Shown in pieces: positions 1 through 6,982 of a stretch of DNA of 9,720 nucleotides. Position 1 is the stretch's first letter. Each line of letters starts with the position of its first letter. The position numbers were made by a program, and so were the translations under genes. Origin of the DNA: Bacillota bacterium (lineage in GTDB: Bacteria; Bacillota; Clostridia; Lachnospirales; Lachnospiraceae); NCBI GenBank assembly GCA_023425485.1, contig JAFACO010000218.1, positions 1 to 9,720 on the forward strand, given 5' to 3'. The notes beneath the pieces are model-generated. The model was not told the origin of the DNA. It made no database searches and saw nothing but the letters and a program-made list of their open reading frames with translations.

Positions 1-77
1 ACTAATTGATGTGTACTGTTGATTAATTCCTTTGCTTCCAGTGTTATTTTATCTAATTCTTTGTTTCTCCTCAGCAT
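1..77 (-). CDS. Start of an unidentified gene, cut by the left edge
   Basis: The minus strand carries an ATG at 77-75 preceded by a very strong ribosome binding site (GGGGGAGGAAAT), and the frame stays open to the window edge. The 25 visible residues begin MLRRNKELDKI and continue with TLEAKELINSTHQLV. They are charged and look like an amphipathic helix, with no signal peptide. A perfect TATAAT lies about 40 bases upstream and the ridA terminator further upstream, so this seems to be the first gene of a new transcription unit. A short helical protein such as a Spo0E-like regulator would fit, but too little is visible to name it. The start and reading frame are well supported; the function is unknown. 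Confidence 0.6.
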   Translation of the reverse strand, partial: MLRRNKELDKITLEAKELINSTHQL

Positions 78-116
78 ATTTCCTCCCCCAGTTATAGCAT
101 CCATATGGAATACTTT

Positions 117-144
117 ATTATACAAAAATACATACATATGCAAA
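117..144 (-). promoter_or_regulatory. Candidate sigma-A promoter for the left-edge gene
   Basis: On the minus strand a perfect TATAAT (117-122) lies 16 bases downstream of TTTGCA (139-144), a 4-of-6 match to TTGACA. It points toward the gene starting at 77. The -35 element overlaps the edge of the ridA terminator, so termination of one unit and initiation of the next are tightly packed. AT-rich DNA gives chance TATAAT matches; the placement in front of a strong ribosome binding site is the main support. Confidence 0.5.
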
Positions 145-180
145 AAAGCAACAAGACTTATCCAGCCTCGTTGCTTTTTT
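142..180 (-). terminator. Rho-independent terminator downstream of ridA
   Basis: Reading the minus strand, GCAACGAG pairs with CTTGTTGC (8 pairs including one G-U) around an 11-base loop, and a run of six T follows at 147-142. It sits about 60 bases beyond the ridA stop codon. The flanking A6 tract makes the element look bidirectional, but on the plus strand only five GC-containing pairs form cleanly, and no plus-strand gene needs it. Confidence 0.85.
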
Positions 181-239
181 TATACTATATATTACAACTC
201 ATATCTTGTCAATAACGGAAGAAAAATGGTGTTACTTCG

Positions 240-614
240 TTATATAACCGCTATGACTTCCACTTCACAGAGTACATCCTTCGGGAGTTTTGCAACAGCC
301 ACACAGGATCTAGCAGGTTTGCCAGTAAAGTACTGTGAATAGATTTCATTAAATGCAGCAAAATCATCCATGTTTTTTAGAAAGCAGGTAGTTTTAATAA
401 CCTGTTCAAAAGTTGCACCTGCCTCTTTTAAAATTGCTTCAATATTTTTCATAACCTGCAGGGCTTGTTCCTTTATTTCTCCGTCAACAACCTGTCCAGT
501 CGCAGGATCAATTGGGATTTGTCCCGATGAAAATAATAAATTACCTTGTCTTAATGCCTGGGAATATGGTCCAATGGCAGCTGGTGCATGATCTGTCTGA
601 ATTACTTGAAACAT
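240..614 (-). CDS. ridA: RidA family reactive enamine/imine deaminase
   Basis: The 124-residue product matches the usual length of the RidA (YjgF/YER057c/UK114) family. These cytosolic, usually trimeric proteins hydrolyse reactive enamines and imines such as 2-aminoacrylate released by PLP enzymes. Visible family features are the N-terminal AIGPYSQ (residues 13-19), SSGQIP (29-34), and the C-terminal signature PARSCVAVAKLP around Arg102, the residue that holds the substrate carboxylate, followed by CEVEVIAV with Glu117. The frame is open upstream, but the ATG at 614 is preferred: GGAGG lies 4-5 bases before it and the family consensus begins at this methionine. It is separated from the LCP gene by 149 bases that hold a candidate promoter, and is followed by a terminator. 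It is therefore probably monocistronic and not part of the polysaccharide unit. Confidence 0.95.
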   Translation of the reverse strand: MFQVIQTDHAPAAIGPYSQALRQGNLLFSSGQIPIDPATGQVVDGEIKEQALQVMKNIEAILKEAGATFEQVIKTTCFLKNMDDFAAFNEIYSQYFTGKPARSCVAVAKLPKDVLCEVEVIAVI

Positions 615-619
615 AAAAA

Positions 620-624
620 CCTCC
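620..624 (-). promoter_or_regulatory. Ribosome binding site that fixes the ridA start
   Basis: GGAGG followed by TTTT and then ATG at 614. The longer open frame beginning at 659 has no such site, and its extra 15 residues (MFMLMFTVTV and onward) do not resemble the family. Confidence 0.85.
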
Positions 625-695
625 ATTCTTACAGTAACTGTGAACATGAGCATAAACAATATTCACCTATTACTTTGCGTACATAATTTTAATCT

Positions 696-724
696 ATTAT
701 AGAGATTAAATATGCAGAAAGCAA
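696..724 (-). promoter_or_regulatory. Candidate sigma-A promoter for ridA
   Basis: On the minus strand TTGCTT (719-724) and a perfect TATAAT (696-701) are separated by 17 bases. Initiation near 689 would give a leader of about 75 bases. That leader contains a small palindrome, ACAGTTACTGT (631-641), and a GTGAA/TTCAC inverted repeat (640-666) just before the ribosome binding site. The -35 match is only three of six, so the call rests mainly on the -10 and the spacing. Confidence 0.55.
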
Positions 725-763
725 GAACAAATGCATTGATGCTAAATCAGGTGCTTGCTATTA

Positions 764-1876
764 TTATTCCCTATATATCATTTGCTGCAATTCACTGATG
801 TTTTTATTAAAATCAATACTTAGAACCGCCATTCCTCGAATTTTTACACCCGAATAGGAGTCATTAACCGGAATTGATCCTTGTTCTATCTCATAATTTT
901 TAATAGCGGGCAAAGATAGTAACAAGGAAAATATATCTCCTTCGCTTAAATTGGTGGTAATTTGAGGTAAAATTTTATTTAATAAGTCTTTTAGTTGATT
1001 CAAGCTTAGATTTTTTAAATTGGCATAGGTCTGCTCTAATACACGTCTCTGTCTGGCCGTTCTCTCAAAGTCTGCATTCCCAACATATCGATTTCTTGCA
1101 TAACCAAGTGCTTGCTTTCCATTGAGCAACAAAAGTCCAGGCTTTTTTAATAAATCCATATCCTCATTTACTTTTTTCAATAGATTTAATTCCAACACAT
1201 ACTCATTAATTACCGGTATTTCTTGCTCGCTAACCTCTAATTTTACACCCCCTACAGCATCTACCATATCAATGAATGCAAAAAAATCAATAGCAACATA
1301 CTTATCCACTTTAATTTTAAAATTCTGCTCAATTGTGTCCATAAGAAGGTTTGCTCCCCCATAAGCATAAGCAGCATTGATGCGATTGCTTTGCTTATAA
1401 CCAGGAATTTTCAAATAAATATCTCTAAGAATAGAAGTCACTGCTATACGCTGATTTTTCTTATTAATGGACACCAAAATCATAGCATCCGATCTTCCAC
1501 CCTGTCCTACTTTTCTTGTATCACTTCCAATCAGCAGGATATTCAGTACATCCTTATCCTTAAGAATTTCAGTCTGATTTTTTTCCATATTGTTTCTAAT
1601 TTCATCCTCCAGGCTTGCTATTTCCGTTTCTGTGGCCTCTGGTACATTAACGTCAACATCCTCTTCTTCGGGCAGGATTTCAGTTTCAATATCTGCTACC
1701 GTTATTTCAGAAGCAGATTCTGCAATAATATCTTGGTCCTCTACCAGATTCATTTTATGAATGAAACTAGACACATAAAAATATGCTGAAACTGCTATGA
1801 TTAGAATCACTGAAATAAGTATAGCTACCGCAATAATTATTTTTTTAACCGGCTTGTTCCTTAATTTCTTCTTCAT
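764..1876 (-). CDS. LytR-CpsA-Psr (LCP) family cell-wall polymer ligase
   Basis: A 370-residue membrane protein. LCP enzymes transfer polyprenyl-linked glycopolymers (teichoic acids, capsule) to peptidoglycan outside the membrane. A basic N-terminus is followed by one membrane segment (about residues 12-36), an acidic linker rich in Glu and Asp (45-105), then the LCP domain: NILLIGSDTR (112-121), GRSDAMI (127-133), SILRD with Arg151/Asp152, and the late ARNRY..ADFERTARQ block (260-275), whose arginines bind pyrophosphate in the family. The ATG at 1876 is chosen because the basic/TM start follows at once and AGGGGA lies about 10 bases upstream. The frame extends to 1951, but that part is only the other-frame reading of the Gly-Tyr repeat of the preceding gene. 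The gene overlaps that kinase gene by 32 bases, which implies coupled translation. It probably attaches the polymer whose synthesis the upstream kinases control. It is the last gene of the polysaccharide unit, with no clean terminator after it. Confidence 0.92.
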   Translation of the reverse strand: MKKKLRNKPVKKIIIAVAILISVILIIAVSAYFYVSSFIHKMNLVEDQDIIAESASEITVADIETEILPEEEDVDVNVPEATETEIASLEDEIRNNMEKNQTEILKDKDVLNILLIGSDTRKVGQGGRSDAMILVSINKKNQRIAVTSILRDIYLKIPGYKQSNRINAAYAYGGANLLMDTIEQNFKIKVDKYVAIDFFAFIDMVDAVGGVKLEVSEQEIPVINEYVLELNLLKKVNEDMDLLKKPGLLLLNGKQALGYARNRYVGNADFERTARQRRVLEQTYANLKNLSLNQLKDLLNKILPQITTNLSEGDIFSLLLSLPAIKNYEIEQGSIPVNDSYSGVKIRGMAVLSIDFNKNISELQQMIYRE

Positions 1877-3311
1877 TTTTCTTCTTTCCCCTATACCCAT
1901 ATCCACCATTGCCATATCCATAACCATAGCCGTAACCATATCCATAACCATGATGCTGGGATTTCGTATTGTTCAAAATACAACCTAAAATTTCAATATT
2001 ACTGCTACCCGTAATATGCTCTAAGGCATTTATTATTTGATTAACCTTAGCGTAATTCTGGCGAACTACAAATACCGCACCAGCTACATCTTTAGCCAGA
2101 TCCGAGGTATCGGATAAGATTGCGGAAGGCGCTGTATCAAGTATTACATATTCATAAGTCTGTTCCAGTTTTTTTAGAAGGAGCTTCATCTTTTCCGAAC
2201 CAATTGCCTCACTAGAATTCTCTATAGGTTCTAAGCATGCCAAGATATAAAGTTTTAAGTCTTCATCAAAAAAAACTGCATCCTCCAGATCTGCTTCTCC
2301 CTTTAAGACATTTTCTAAATTGTTCACCTCTCCTAGTTTGGAAATCATATTTAAAATAGACGGCCTGCGCAGATCACAGTCTACTAAAATAATCTTTTTC
2401 CCTTCTGCTGCCAGGGAAAGTGCCAGGTTTAGAGCAACCGTACTTTTACCCTCGCTGGGCATAGCACTTGTAACCAAAATAGAATTGATACCCTTCAGGT
2501 ATGCCATTTTCTTAATTCTGGTTTTTATTTTATTTATATTGTCTGTGTAAGAGTAAGGTAATTTATCATTATCAAGGGATATGACATTTGTTTTTTTCTT
2601 GCCTCTTTTTTTAAACACTACGCTTGGTAATGTTCCAAGTTGTTTTATATTTGTCAGTCCAGATAAATCCTCAAACTTAAATACAGTTCTACGTGTTAGC
2701 GCATAGATTGCAATTAATACGCCTCCCATTAGTACTCCTGGCACCATACCGTACTTAATACTGCTTATATAATCCAGCTCATTATCGGGCTGTGAGGGAA
2801 TTCCAGAATCTTCTATCATTATTAAATAAGTTGCTCCCACTACCGTCTCGGCAACTCTCGGATAATTTTTTATTACTGATTGCAGTACCTCATAAGCCCC
2901 TTCGGCATCATAGGAAGTAACCTGAATGGTAAATAAATTTGTTCCCTCAATATTAGTAGCAGAAATAGAATCAGATATATTTTCCACACCCAAATCCTCA
3001 GCTATGATATTCATCAAGATACTACTGGATAAGATATAAGGGAAGGTAACAGACAACTGTGAAGCACGTAGACTATCTTCATAGATACTGTCACTGTCAT
3101 TTACATTTAGATTTACAGTAAACGTTGCGAATGCTTTATAATAGGGCTGATAACTGTATTTTAACTCAAGGCAGGCAATGGCAGATGTTATTATTGCAAG
3201 CACTAGTACAAGCCACCAAAATTTTTTTATTCCACTCCAAATATTATATAACACAGCAGATAGGTCAATGGTTAATTCATTGTCCTCCAGATTTTTTTCG
3301 ACTGTACTCAT
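1845..3311 (-). CDS. Chain-length regulator/BY-kinase fusion (Wzz plus CpsD/CapB), Gly-Tyr tail
   Basis: A 488-residue bacterial tyrosine kinase of the Wzc type, with the membrane adaptor (CpsC/CapA-like) and cytoplasmic kinase (CpsD/CapB-like) in one chain. Membrane segments lie near residues 31-50 and 187-206, flanking an extracytoplasmic Wzz region that ends in the Pro-rich IPSQPDN (171-177). The kinase shows canonical Walker A (AMPSEGKST, Lys289), Walker A' (DCDLRRP, 311-317) and Walker B (VILDTAP, 389-395). The C-terminus is a Tyr cluster of alternating Gly-Tyr, with tyrosines at 456, 458, 460, 462, 464, 466, 471 and 473, then a Lys/Glu-rich end. Such tails are trans-autophosphorylated and reset by a CpsB-type phosphatase, which is encoded upstream here. 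GGAGG lies 7 bases before the ATG. The gene starts 17 bases after the previous kinase gene and overlaps the LCP gene. Confidence 0.93.
   Translation of the reverse strand: MSTVEKNLEDNELTIDLSAVLYNIWSGIKKFWWLVLVLAIITSAIACLELKYSYQPYYKAFATFTVNLNVNDSDSIYEDSLRASQLSVTFPYILSSSILMNIIAEDLGVENISDSISATNIEGTNLFTIQVTSYDAEGAYEVLQSVIKNYPRVAETVVGATYLIMIEDSGIPSQPDNELDYISSIKYGMVPGVLMGGVLIAIYALTRRTVFKFEDLSGLTNIKQLGTLPSVVFKKRGKKKTNVISLDNDKLPYSYTDNINKIKTRIKKMAYLKGINSILVTSAMPSEGKSTVALNLALSLAAEGKKIILVDCDLRRPSILNMISKLGEVNNLENVLKGEADLEDAVFFDEDLKLYILACLEPIENSSEAIGSEKMKLLLKKLEQTYEYVILDTAPSAILSDTSDLAKDVAGAVFVVRQNYAKVNQIINALEHITGSSNIEILGCILNNTKSQHHGYGYGYGYGYGYGNGGYGYRGKKKNEEEIKEQAG
1893..1949 (-). repeat. Short tandem repeat encoding the Gly-Tyr tail
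   Basis: On the minus strand three near-identical 12-base units (GGTTATGGATAT, GGTTACGGCTAT, GGTTATGGATAT) run from 1949 to 1914, followed by a degenerate copy to 1893. Each unit encodes Gly-Tyr-Gly-Tyr. Unit gain or loss would keep the frame and change the number of phosphorylatable tyrosines. The middle unit differs by synonymous third-position changes, which suggests the amino-acid pattern is under selection. Confidence 0.85.
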
Positions 3312-3328
3312 GTTCTATCCTCCATAAC

Positions 3329-4759
3329 TTAAATACGCTTTGTTTTATAATGTCCATAATATTTATTACTGGAATAATGATCCTTCCCTTGAAGTGAAAA
3401 TCCATAAAAGGAATTGTGTACATTATTAAAGATGCATCCCAAATACTCTGACTTACAATTCGTGAGAATATCTATGGAATCATTGATGCTGCCGGAGTGA
3501 GCTGTACTTTGCCGAATAACCAAAAGTGAGGTATCCACGACATCTGCTAAAACCTCGGCATCCGCCGACACTGACATAGGTGGTGCGTCAACAATGATAT
3601 AATCCATGAGGTTTTTCGTTTCCGAAATTATTCTCTGGAAAGACTCACTTGCCAATAAATCTGTGGAGTTCTTATAGCTTTCACTTCCGATTAACAGGTA
3701 TAGTCCAGTGTCCGTATCAAAGCTAAATGCCTCTTTTACATCGCATTGATTTTTAATACAATTACCAATTTCCTGCTCCTTTAGAACCTTCTTTTCAAGA
3801 ACTTTATATATAGAAGGTTTACAAAGATCAGCATCGATTAACAATACATTAAAGGACTTTTGTGCCAAGGCTAATGCAAGATTAGCGGCAATGGTTGATT
3901 TGCCCTCATTCTCCAGAACACTGGTTACAAGTATGACATTACCTTCGCTTTGCCCAACTTTATATTCCAGCTTTGCACGTATTTTCTTAAAATTCTCAAC
4001 AAATGGAAAACTTACCGTTGGACTGTTAATAAGTATACTCTTCTTCTTTCTAAATAATTTTGTACGAAGTGTCTTATTTTTGTTTTCATGATAGATAATT
4101 CCCAGAAGCTTGGTATCCAATTTCTTAGTTATATCTTTTTCATTCTTTATGTTATCTCTATTTATCGATAAAGCAATTAATAGAGCTGTCATCACAGCCA
4201 TTCCTAATACAAATGCCTTTTTCATTATTCCTTCCTCATCAACATAATTATCGGGATAAGTAGGAAATACAGGTGCTTCCATGACATTTAATATTACGTT
4301 TTTAAATATATTACTAGATACTGAGGTATAATTATTCATTACTGATGTAATAATTTGATAAGCCATCATCGGACTTGATGCACTCACCGTTAAGCCCAGC
4401 AGGTTTGTCTCTTCAATTGCATAGGCACTGACGGTACCAGGTACTGTATCCATACCAAGATCCAAAGCAACTTTATTGGCAAGAACATTACTGGACAAAA
4501 TTGAAGTAATTGTTTCGGCTACATTGTTCGCTGCCGAGAGATTACCATATATATCATTCGAACCTTTGGTAGTAACCACATACATAGCACTTGCTGTATA
4601 TACTGGCTTGTACAATAAATTAGCTACAATATTGGCACACATTGCACAAGATAATCCTATTAATACAATTAGCCAAATATCTTTTACTAAATGACGCAGG
4701 ATGTCATAAATGTCAATTGTAATTTCATCTGTATGATATATATTATCTTTCATTGGCAT
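3329..4759 (-). CDS. Chain-length regulator/BY-kinase fusion with divergent ATP-site motifs
   Basis: A 476-residue paralogue of the next gene, with the same layout: membrane segments near residues 28-50 and 181-199, a Wzz-like extracytoplasmic region ending in PVFPTYPDN (163-171), and a cytoplasmic P-loop kinase domain from about 250. The motifs are off-consensus. Walker A reads SVLENEGKST (280-289, Lys287), lacking the usual proline, and Walker A' reads DADLCKP (309-315), with Cys where Arg is normal. Walker B (YIIVDAPP, 387-394) is intact. The tail carries tyrosines at 452, 462, 467, 468 and 471 in a different pattern from its partner. The ATG at 4759 has AGGAGA 5 bases upstream. The gap from the previous gene is 9 bases. 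It could form mixed oligomers with the neighbouring kinase or act on a different chain. Catalytic activity is likely but less certain than for its partner. Confidence 0.9.
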   Translation of the reverse strand: MPMKDNIYHTDEITIDIYDILRHLVKDIWLIVLIGLSCAMCANIVANLLYKPVYTASAMYVVTTKGSNDIYGNLSAANNVAETITSILSSNVLANKVALDLGMDTVPGTVSAYAIEETNLLGLTVSASSPMMAYQIITSVMNNYTSVSSNIFKNVILNVMEAPVFPTYPDNYVDEEGIMKKAFVLGMAVMTALLIALSINRDNIKNEKDITKKLDTKLLGIIYHENKNKTLRTKLFRKKKSILINSPTVSFPFVENFKKIRAKLEYKVGQSEGNVILVTSVLENEGKSTIAANLALALAQKSFNVLLIDADLCKPSIYKVLEKKVLKEQEIGNCIKNQCDVKEAFSFDTDTGLYLLIGSESYKNSTDLLASESFQRIISETKNLMDYIIVDAPPMSVSADAEVLADVVDTSLLVIRQSTAHSGSINDSIDILTNCKSEYLGCIFNNVHNSFYGFSLQGKDHYSSNKYYGHYKTKRI

Positions 4760-4768
4760 GCTTGTCTC

Positions 4769-5647
4769 CTATTCTTCTACTACTACAAGTAATCTGGTAG
4801 TCCCCGTATAGCCGTCCTCAGATGTGTAGCTATAATCAATTGCATATACTCCAGGATTTTTCATATCTATGTTCGACTCATATGTAACCTTATTGATATC
4901 TATTTGGTTTGATGTAATGCTATTTCCCAAATTATAGGTGAAACTATACTCCTGGGTTCCAATTATTATTTTATTTAAATAAGACCTAGGATTTACATTG
5001 TCACCTGTTTTTTGATAGATCAAATACTCCCTTAAAATCAGCTCTGGTACCTTATCCTGGTTACCATAGTCAGGGTTATGAAACTCTACTTGTGCAGGAA
5101 GAAGAGCTGTTTCTCCAGCACTATTTGTCACCTGGAACTTAACCATGTAACTTCCCTGTATCTCTCCAAAAGAGTATTCCGGTATATTAAAGGATATTTT
5201 GTCTGTAATGTCTCCATCCAGACTATCGGACGCACTCAATCTGTTTAATATTTCATTGTTTTCTCCCACCTCAAAGCTAAGTGGTTTTGACAGTTTAAAT
5301 CTTATTGGTTCATAATCCGAGTAAACCAGCTCCCGTTCCTGTGTGGTTACATTATACTTTCCATCAAAGGCGGCATACGTAATCATTCGAGTTCCAGAAA
5401 TATTAAAATCTGATATATTCTCAATAATAATAGATTTCGTTACATCCTTATCCATCTGGTCGAAAGCGGTTATCCCTTCCAGCAATTTTTCAGTAGAATC
5501 CTTTACACTAATTGTTATACTTTCACCTGGGAGACTAATCTCCGGTCCAATCGTATCTATTTGATTTTTTACATAAAACCGATAAGTAGTAAATGATATT
5601 GTGGAAAGCAGAAATATCAGAATACCGGTTATTCTAAGTAATTTCAT
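4769..5647 (-). CDS. Membrane-anchored protein with Ig-like (DUF5011-like) repeats
   Basis: A 292-residue protein that I cannot assign to a named function. A short basic start (MKLLR) leads into one hydrophobic segment (residues 6-20), serving as an uncleaved anchor or signal sequence, and the rest should lie outside the cell. The exported part looks like repeated beta-sandwich modules: two copies of an A.D..D.D.T motif (61-70 and 139-148, the latter ASDSLDGDIT), and an end resembling DUF5011/cadherin-like domains (PGVYAIDYSYTSEDGYTGTT, 265-284). No catalytic motif is visible. The ATG at 5647 is chosen because GGAGG precedes it by 6 bases and the membrane segment follows directly. The frame reaches 5698, but that start has no binding site. 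Its place between phosphatase and kinase genes suggests a surface partner in polymer assembly or binding, which is inference. Confidence 0.8.
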   Translation of the reverse strand: MKLLRITGILIFLLSTISFTTYRFYVKNQIDTIGPEISLPGESITISVKDSTEKLLEGITAFDQMDKDVTKSIIIENISDFNISGTRMITYAAFDGKYNVTTQERELVYSDYEPIRFKLSKPLSFEVGENNEILNRLSASDSLDGDITDKISFNIPEYSFGEIQGSYMVKFQVTNSAGETALLPAQVEFHNPDYGNQDKVPELILREYLIYQKTGDNVNPRSYLNKIIIGTQEYSFTYNLGNSITSNQIDINKVTYESNIDMKNPGVYAIDYSYTSEDGYTGTTRLLVVVEE

Positions 5648-5653
5648 AATTAA

Positions 5654-5658
5654 CCTCC
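5654..5658 (-). promoter_or_regulatory. Ribosome binding site that fixes the Ig-like gene start
   Basis: GGAGG followed by TTAATT and ATG at 5647. The upstream in-frame ATG at 5698 directly follows ATTATAAACACC, which has no Shine-Dalgarno match. Confidence 0.85.
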
Positions 5659-5673
5659 AAGCCCTTTTTAATA

Positions 5674-5695
5674 CCTGCAAACTTTGGGCTGCAGG
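5674..5695 (-). other. Small inverted repeat between the phosphatase and Ig-like genes
   Basis: CCTGCA (5690-5695 read on the minus strand) and TGCAGG (5674-5679) can pair around a 10-base loop in the 56-base gap after the phosphatase stop codon. No T-run follows, so it is not a standard terminator. It could protect or process the transcript, or be chance. Confidence 0.35.
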
Positions 5696-5703
5696 CATGG
5701 TGT

Positions 5704-6471
5704 TTATAATAAATAACTTCCTTCTGATTCTCTAAGTCTGCCCGGCCTAATTAATTCTTTATTGTCAATTACACGTTTTGGATTTTCATTAAAAAGCACT
5801 TCTGCATATTTGTCCGTATATCTGCTTTTAATATACTGATATACCCTTGATAAGTCCGTGGTTCTTTGCGTCGCACCATGCCCATCACTTGCTACAAAGG
5901 ATGCCAACTTACATTCTAATAAATAAATGGCTGTATTACGCGCAGAAAAGCCAAAGTTGCCCATTATACTTCCCTTGTTAATTTGTATAAAACACCCCTG
6001 TTCAATCCAGTCATAAACCATATCCGGATGTTTTTGGACATAGGGATAACGCTCGGGATGAGCAATAATTGGGACATATCCAAGCTGTACTAATTCTTGC
6101 AATAAAAACTCTATTAGCAGGCTATCTTTTTGAAAACTAAATTCAATTAATATGTATTTGGATTGATTCAGAGTTGTAATCTTACCTTTTTTTAATAACT
6201 CCGGTACCTCTTCCGTAGCATAGACTTCCATACCAAGGTAAAGTTGCAGCGGAATATTTTCTTTTTTAATAGCTTCTTCCAGATATAAAAATCGATCAGT
6301 AAAACTTTGATCATAATAATTTTCAAATACACCTTCAATGTTACAATGAGGTGTCGCTATCAGGGTATTGACGCCATTTTCATATGCAATCCTTGCCATT
6401 TTGATGGAAGCATCCATCGTCTGTGAACCATCATCAATTCCCGGTATTATATGTGTATGTATATCAATCAT
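5704..6471 (-). CDS. cpsB: CpsB/CapC/YwqE-type PHP tyrosine phosphatase
   Basis: A 255-residue cytosolic metal-dependent protein tyrosine phosphatase of the PHP fold, full length for the family. It removes phosphate from the tyrosine tails of BY-kinases and so sets the assembly state of the polysaccharide machinery. Metal-ligand motifs appear in order: DIHTHIIPGIDDG (3-15, His5 and His7, Asp13/Asp14), ATPH (39-42), GMEVY with Glu82, IAHPERYP (136-143), and ASDGH (194-198). The ATG at 6471 has GGAGG 6 bases upstream. It overlaps the end of the peptidase gene by 8 bases, tying the polysaccharide block to the peptide cassette. Two BY-kinases with Tyr-rich tails downstream are the obvious substrates. 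Confidence 0.94.
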   Translation of the reverse strand: MIDIHTHIIPGIDDGSQTMDASIKMARIAYENGVNTLIATPHCNIEGVFENYYDQSFTDRFLYLEEAIKKENIPLQLYLGMEVYATEEVPELLKKGKITTLNQSKYILIEFSFQKDSLLIEFLLQELVQLGYVPIIAHPERYPYVQKHPDMVYDWIEQGCFIQINKGSIMGNFGFSARNTAIYLLECKLASFVASDGHGATQRTTDLSRVYQYIKSRYTDKYAEVLFNENPKRVIDNKELIRPGRLRESEGSYLL

Positions 6472-6970
6472 TGCAATCCTCCATTTCCTTGGTGTTTTGG
6501 GGAAGCTTTTGCTTAATTCGAGACAAAAGGAAGTACAAGTATAATAGGTACCTGCGAAATGGTAATAGCTTTACCCAAAGAAGTGATATAACTCTCCAGA
6601 ATCCCTTTTTACAATCTATCTCTTTTCCTTTTCGATAAATCTTATTTACTACACCAAGAATTTGAGAATTGAAGACTAGTCCATCTTCCTGCAGACAGGC
6701 ATCACCGATCGTACGATAACCGTCCTTCTCTTTTCTATAAATGCGATGCAGGAGATACTTATCCATATCCTGGAACAATATAATATCTCCAACCCTCAAA
6801 TTCATTTTATTTTTTCTCTCAAGAACTACCTGATCCCGATTATTTATGATAAATGGCCTCATACTATCTCCACTTACCGTAAATATAACCCTCTGATTAT
6901 TATCCAACATCTCAACAATTATTGGGATAAGATCTCTCGTTGATACTACCATTGGTTTTGCCTTTAACAT
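6464..6970 (-). CDS. S24/S26 family peptidase, SipW-like
   Basis: A 168-residue protein with signal-peptidase/LexA-fold motifs. TVSGDSMRPFI (31-41) supplies the Ser36 nucleophile, KYLLHRIYR (71-79) places His75 where archaeal/ER and SipW-type enzymes use His instead of Lys, and TIGDA (87-91) is the box E equivalent. There is no N-terminal membrane segment; a hydrophobic stretch near the C-terminus (about 124-150) interrupted by Arg/Lys may bind the membrane. It is followed by a polar tail. The ATG at 6970 has AGGA 6 bases upstream and starts 12 bases after the kinase-like gene. Its position directly after a presumed peptide substrate and tailoring enzymes suggests it removes a leader or processes the peptide. 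That is inferred from context; general signal-peptidase duty is the alternative. Confidence 0.85.
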   Translation of the reverse strand: MLKAKPMVVSTRDLIPIIVEMLDNNQRVIFTVSGDSMRPFIINNRDQVVLERKNKMNLRVGDIILFQDMDKYLLHRIYRKEKDGYRTIGDACLQEDGLVFNSQILGVVNKIYRKGKEIDCKKGFWRVISLLWVKLLPFRRYLLYLYFLLSRIKQKLPQNTKEMEDCND

Positions 6971-6982
6971 AACACTTCCTAA

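Noticed and set aside
19..342. Open frame on the plus strand, 107 codons
   Set aside because: It runs through the terminator and antisense to the ridA end, has no ribosome binding site, and its product is low-complexity with no family resemblance.
720..759. Possible terminator after the LCP gene (AGCAAG/CTTGCT arms)
   Set aside because: The stem is only 6 pairs with a loop of about 28 bases and no continuous T-run, and one arm overlaps the candidate ridA -35 element.
1391..1789. Open frame on the plus strand, 132 codons
   Set aside because: It is antisense to the LCP domain; its Phe/Ile/Asn-rich composition is what the complement of an AT-rich gene gives.
1877..1951. Longer N-terminus for the LCP protein
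   Set aside because: The extra 25 residues (MVMDMVTAMV and onward) are the other-frame reading of the Gly-Tyr repeat, and the basic/TM start of the family begins at 1876.
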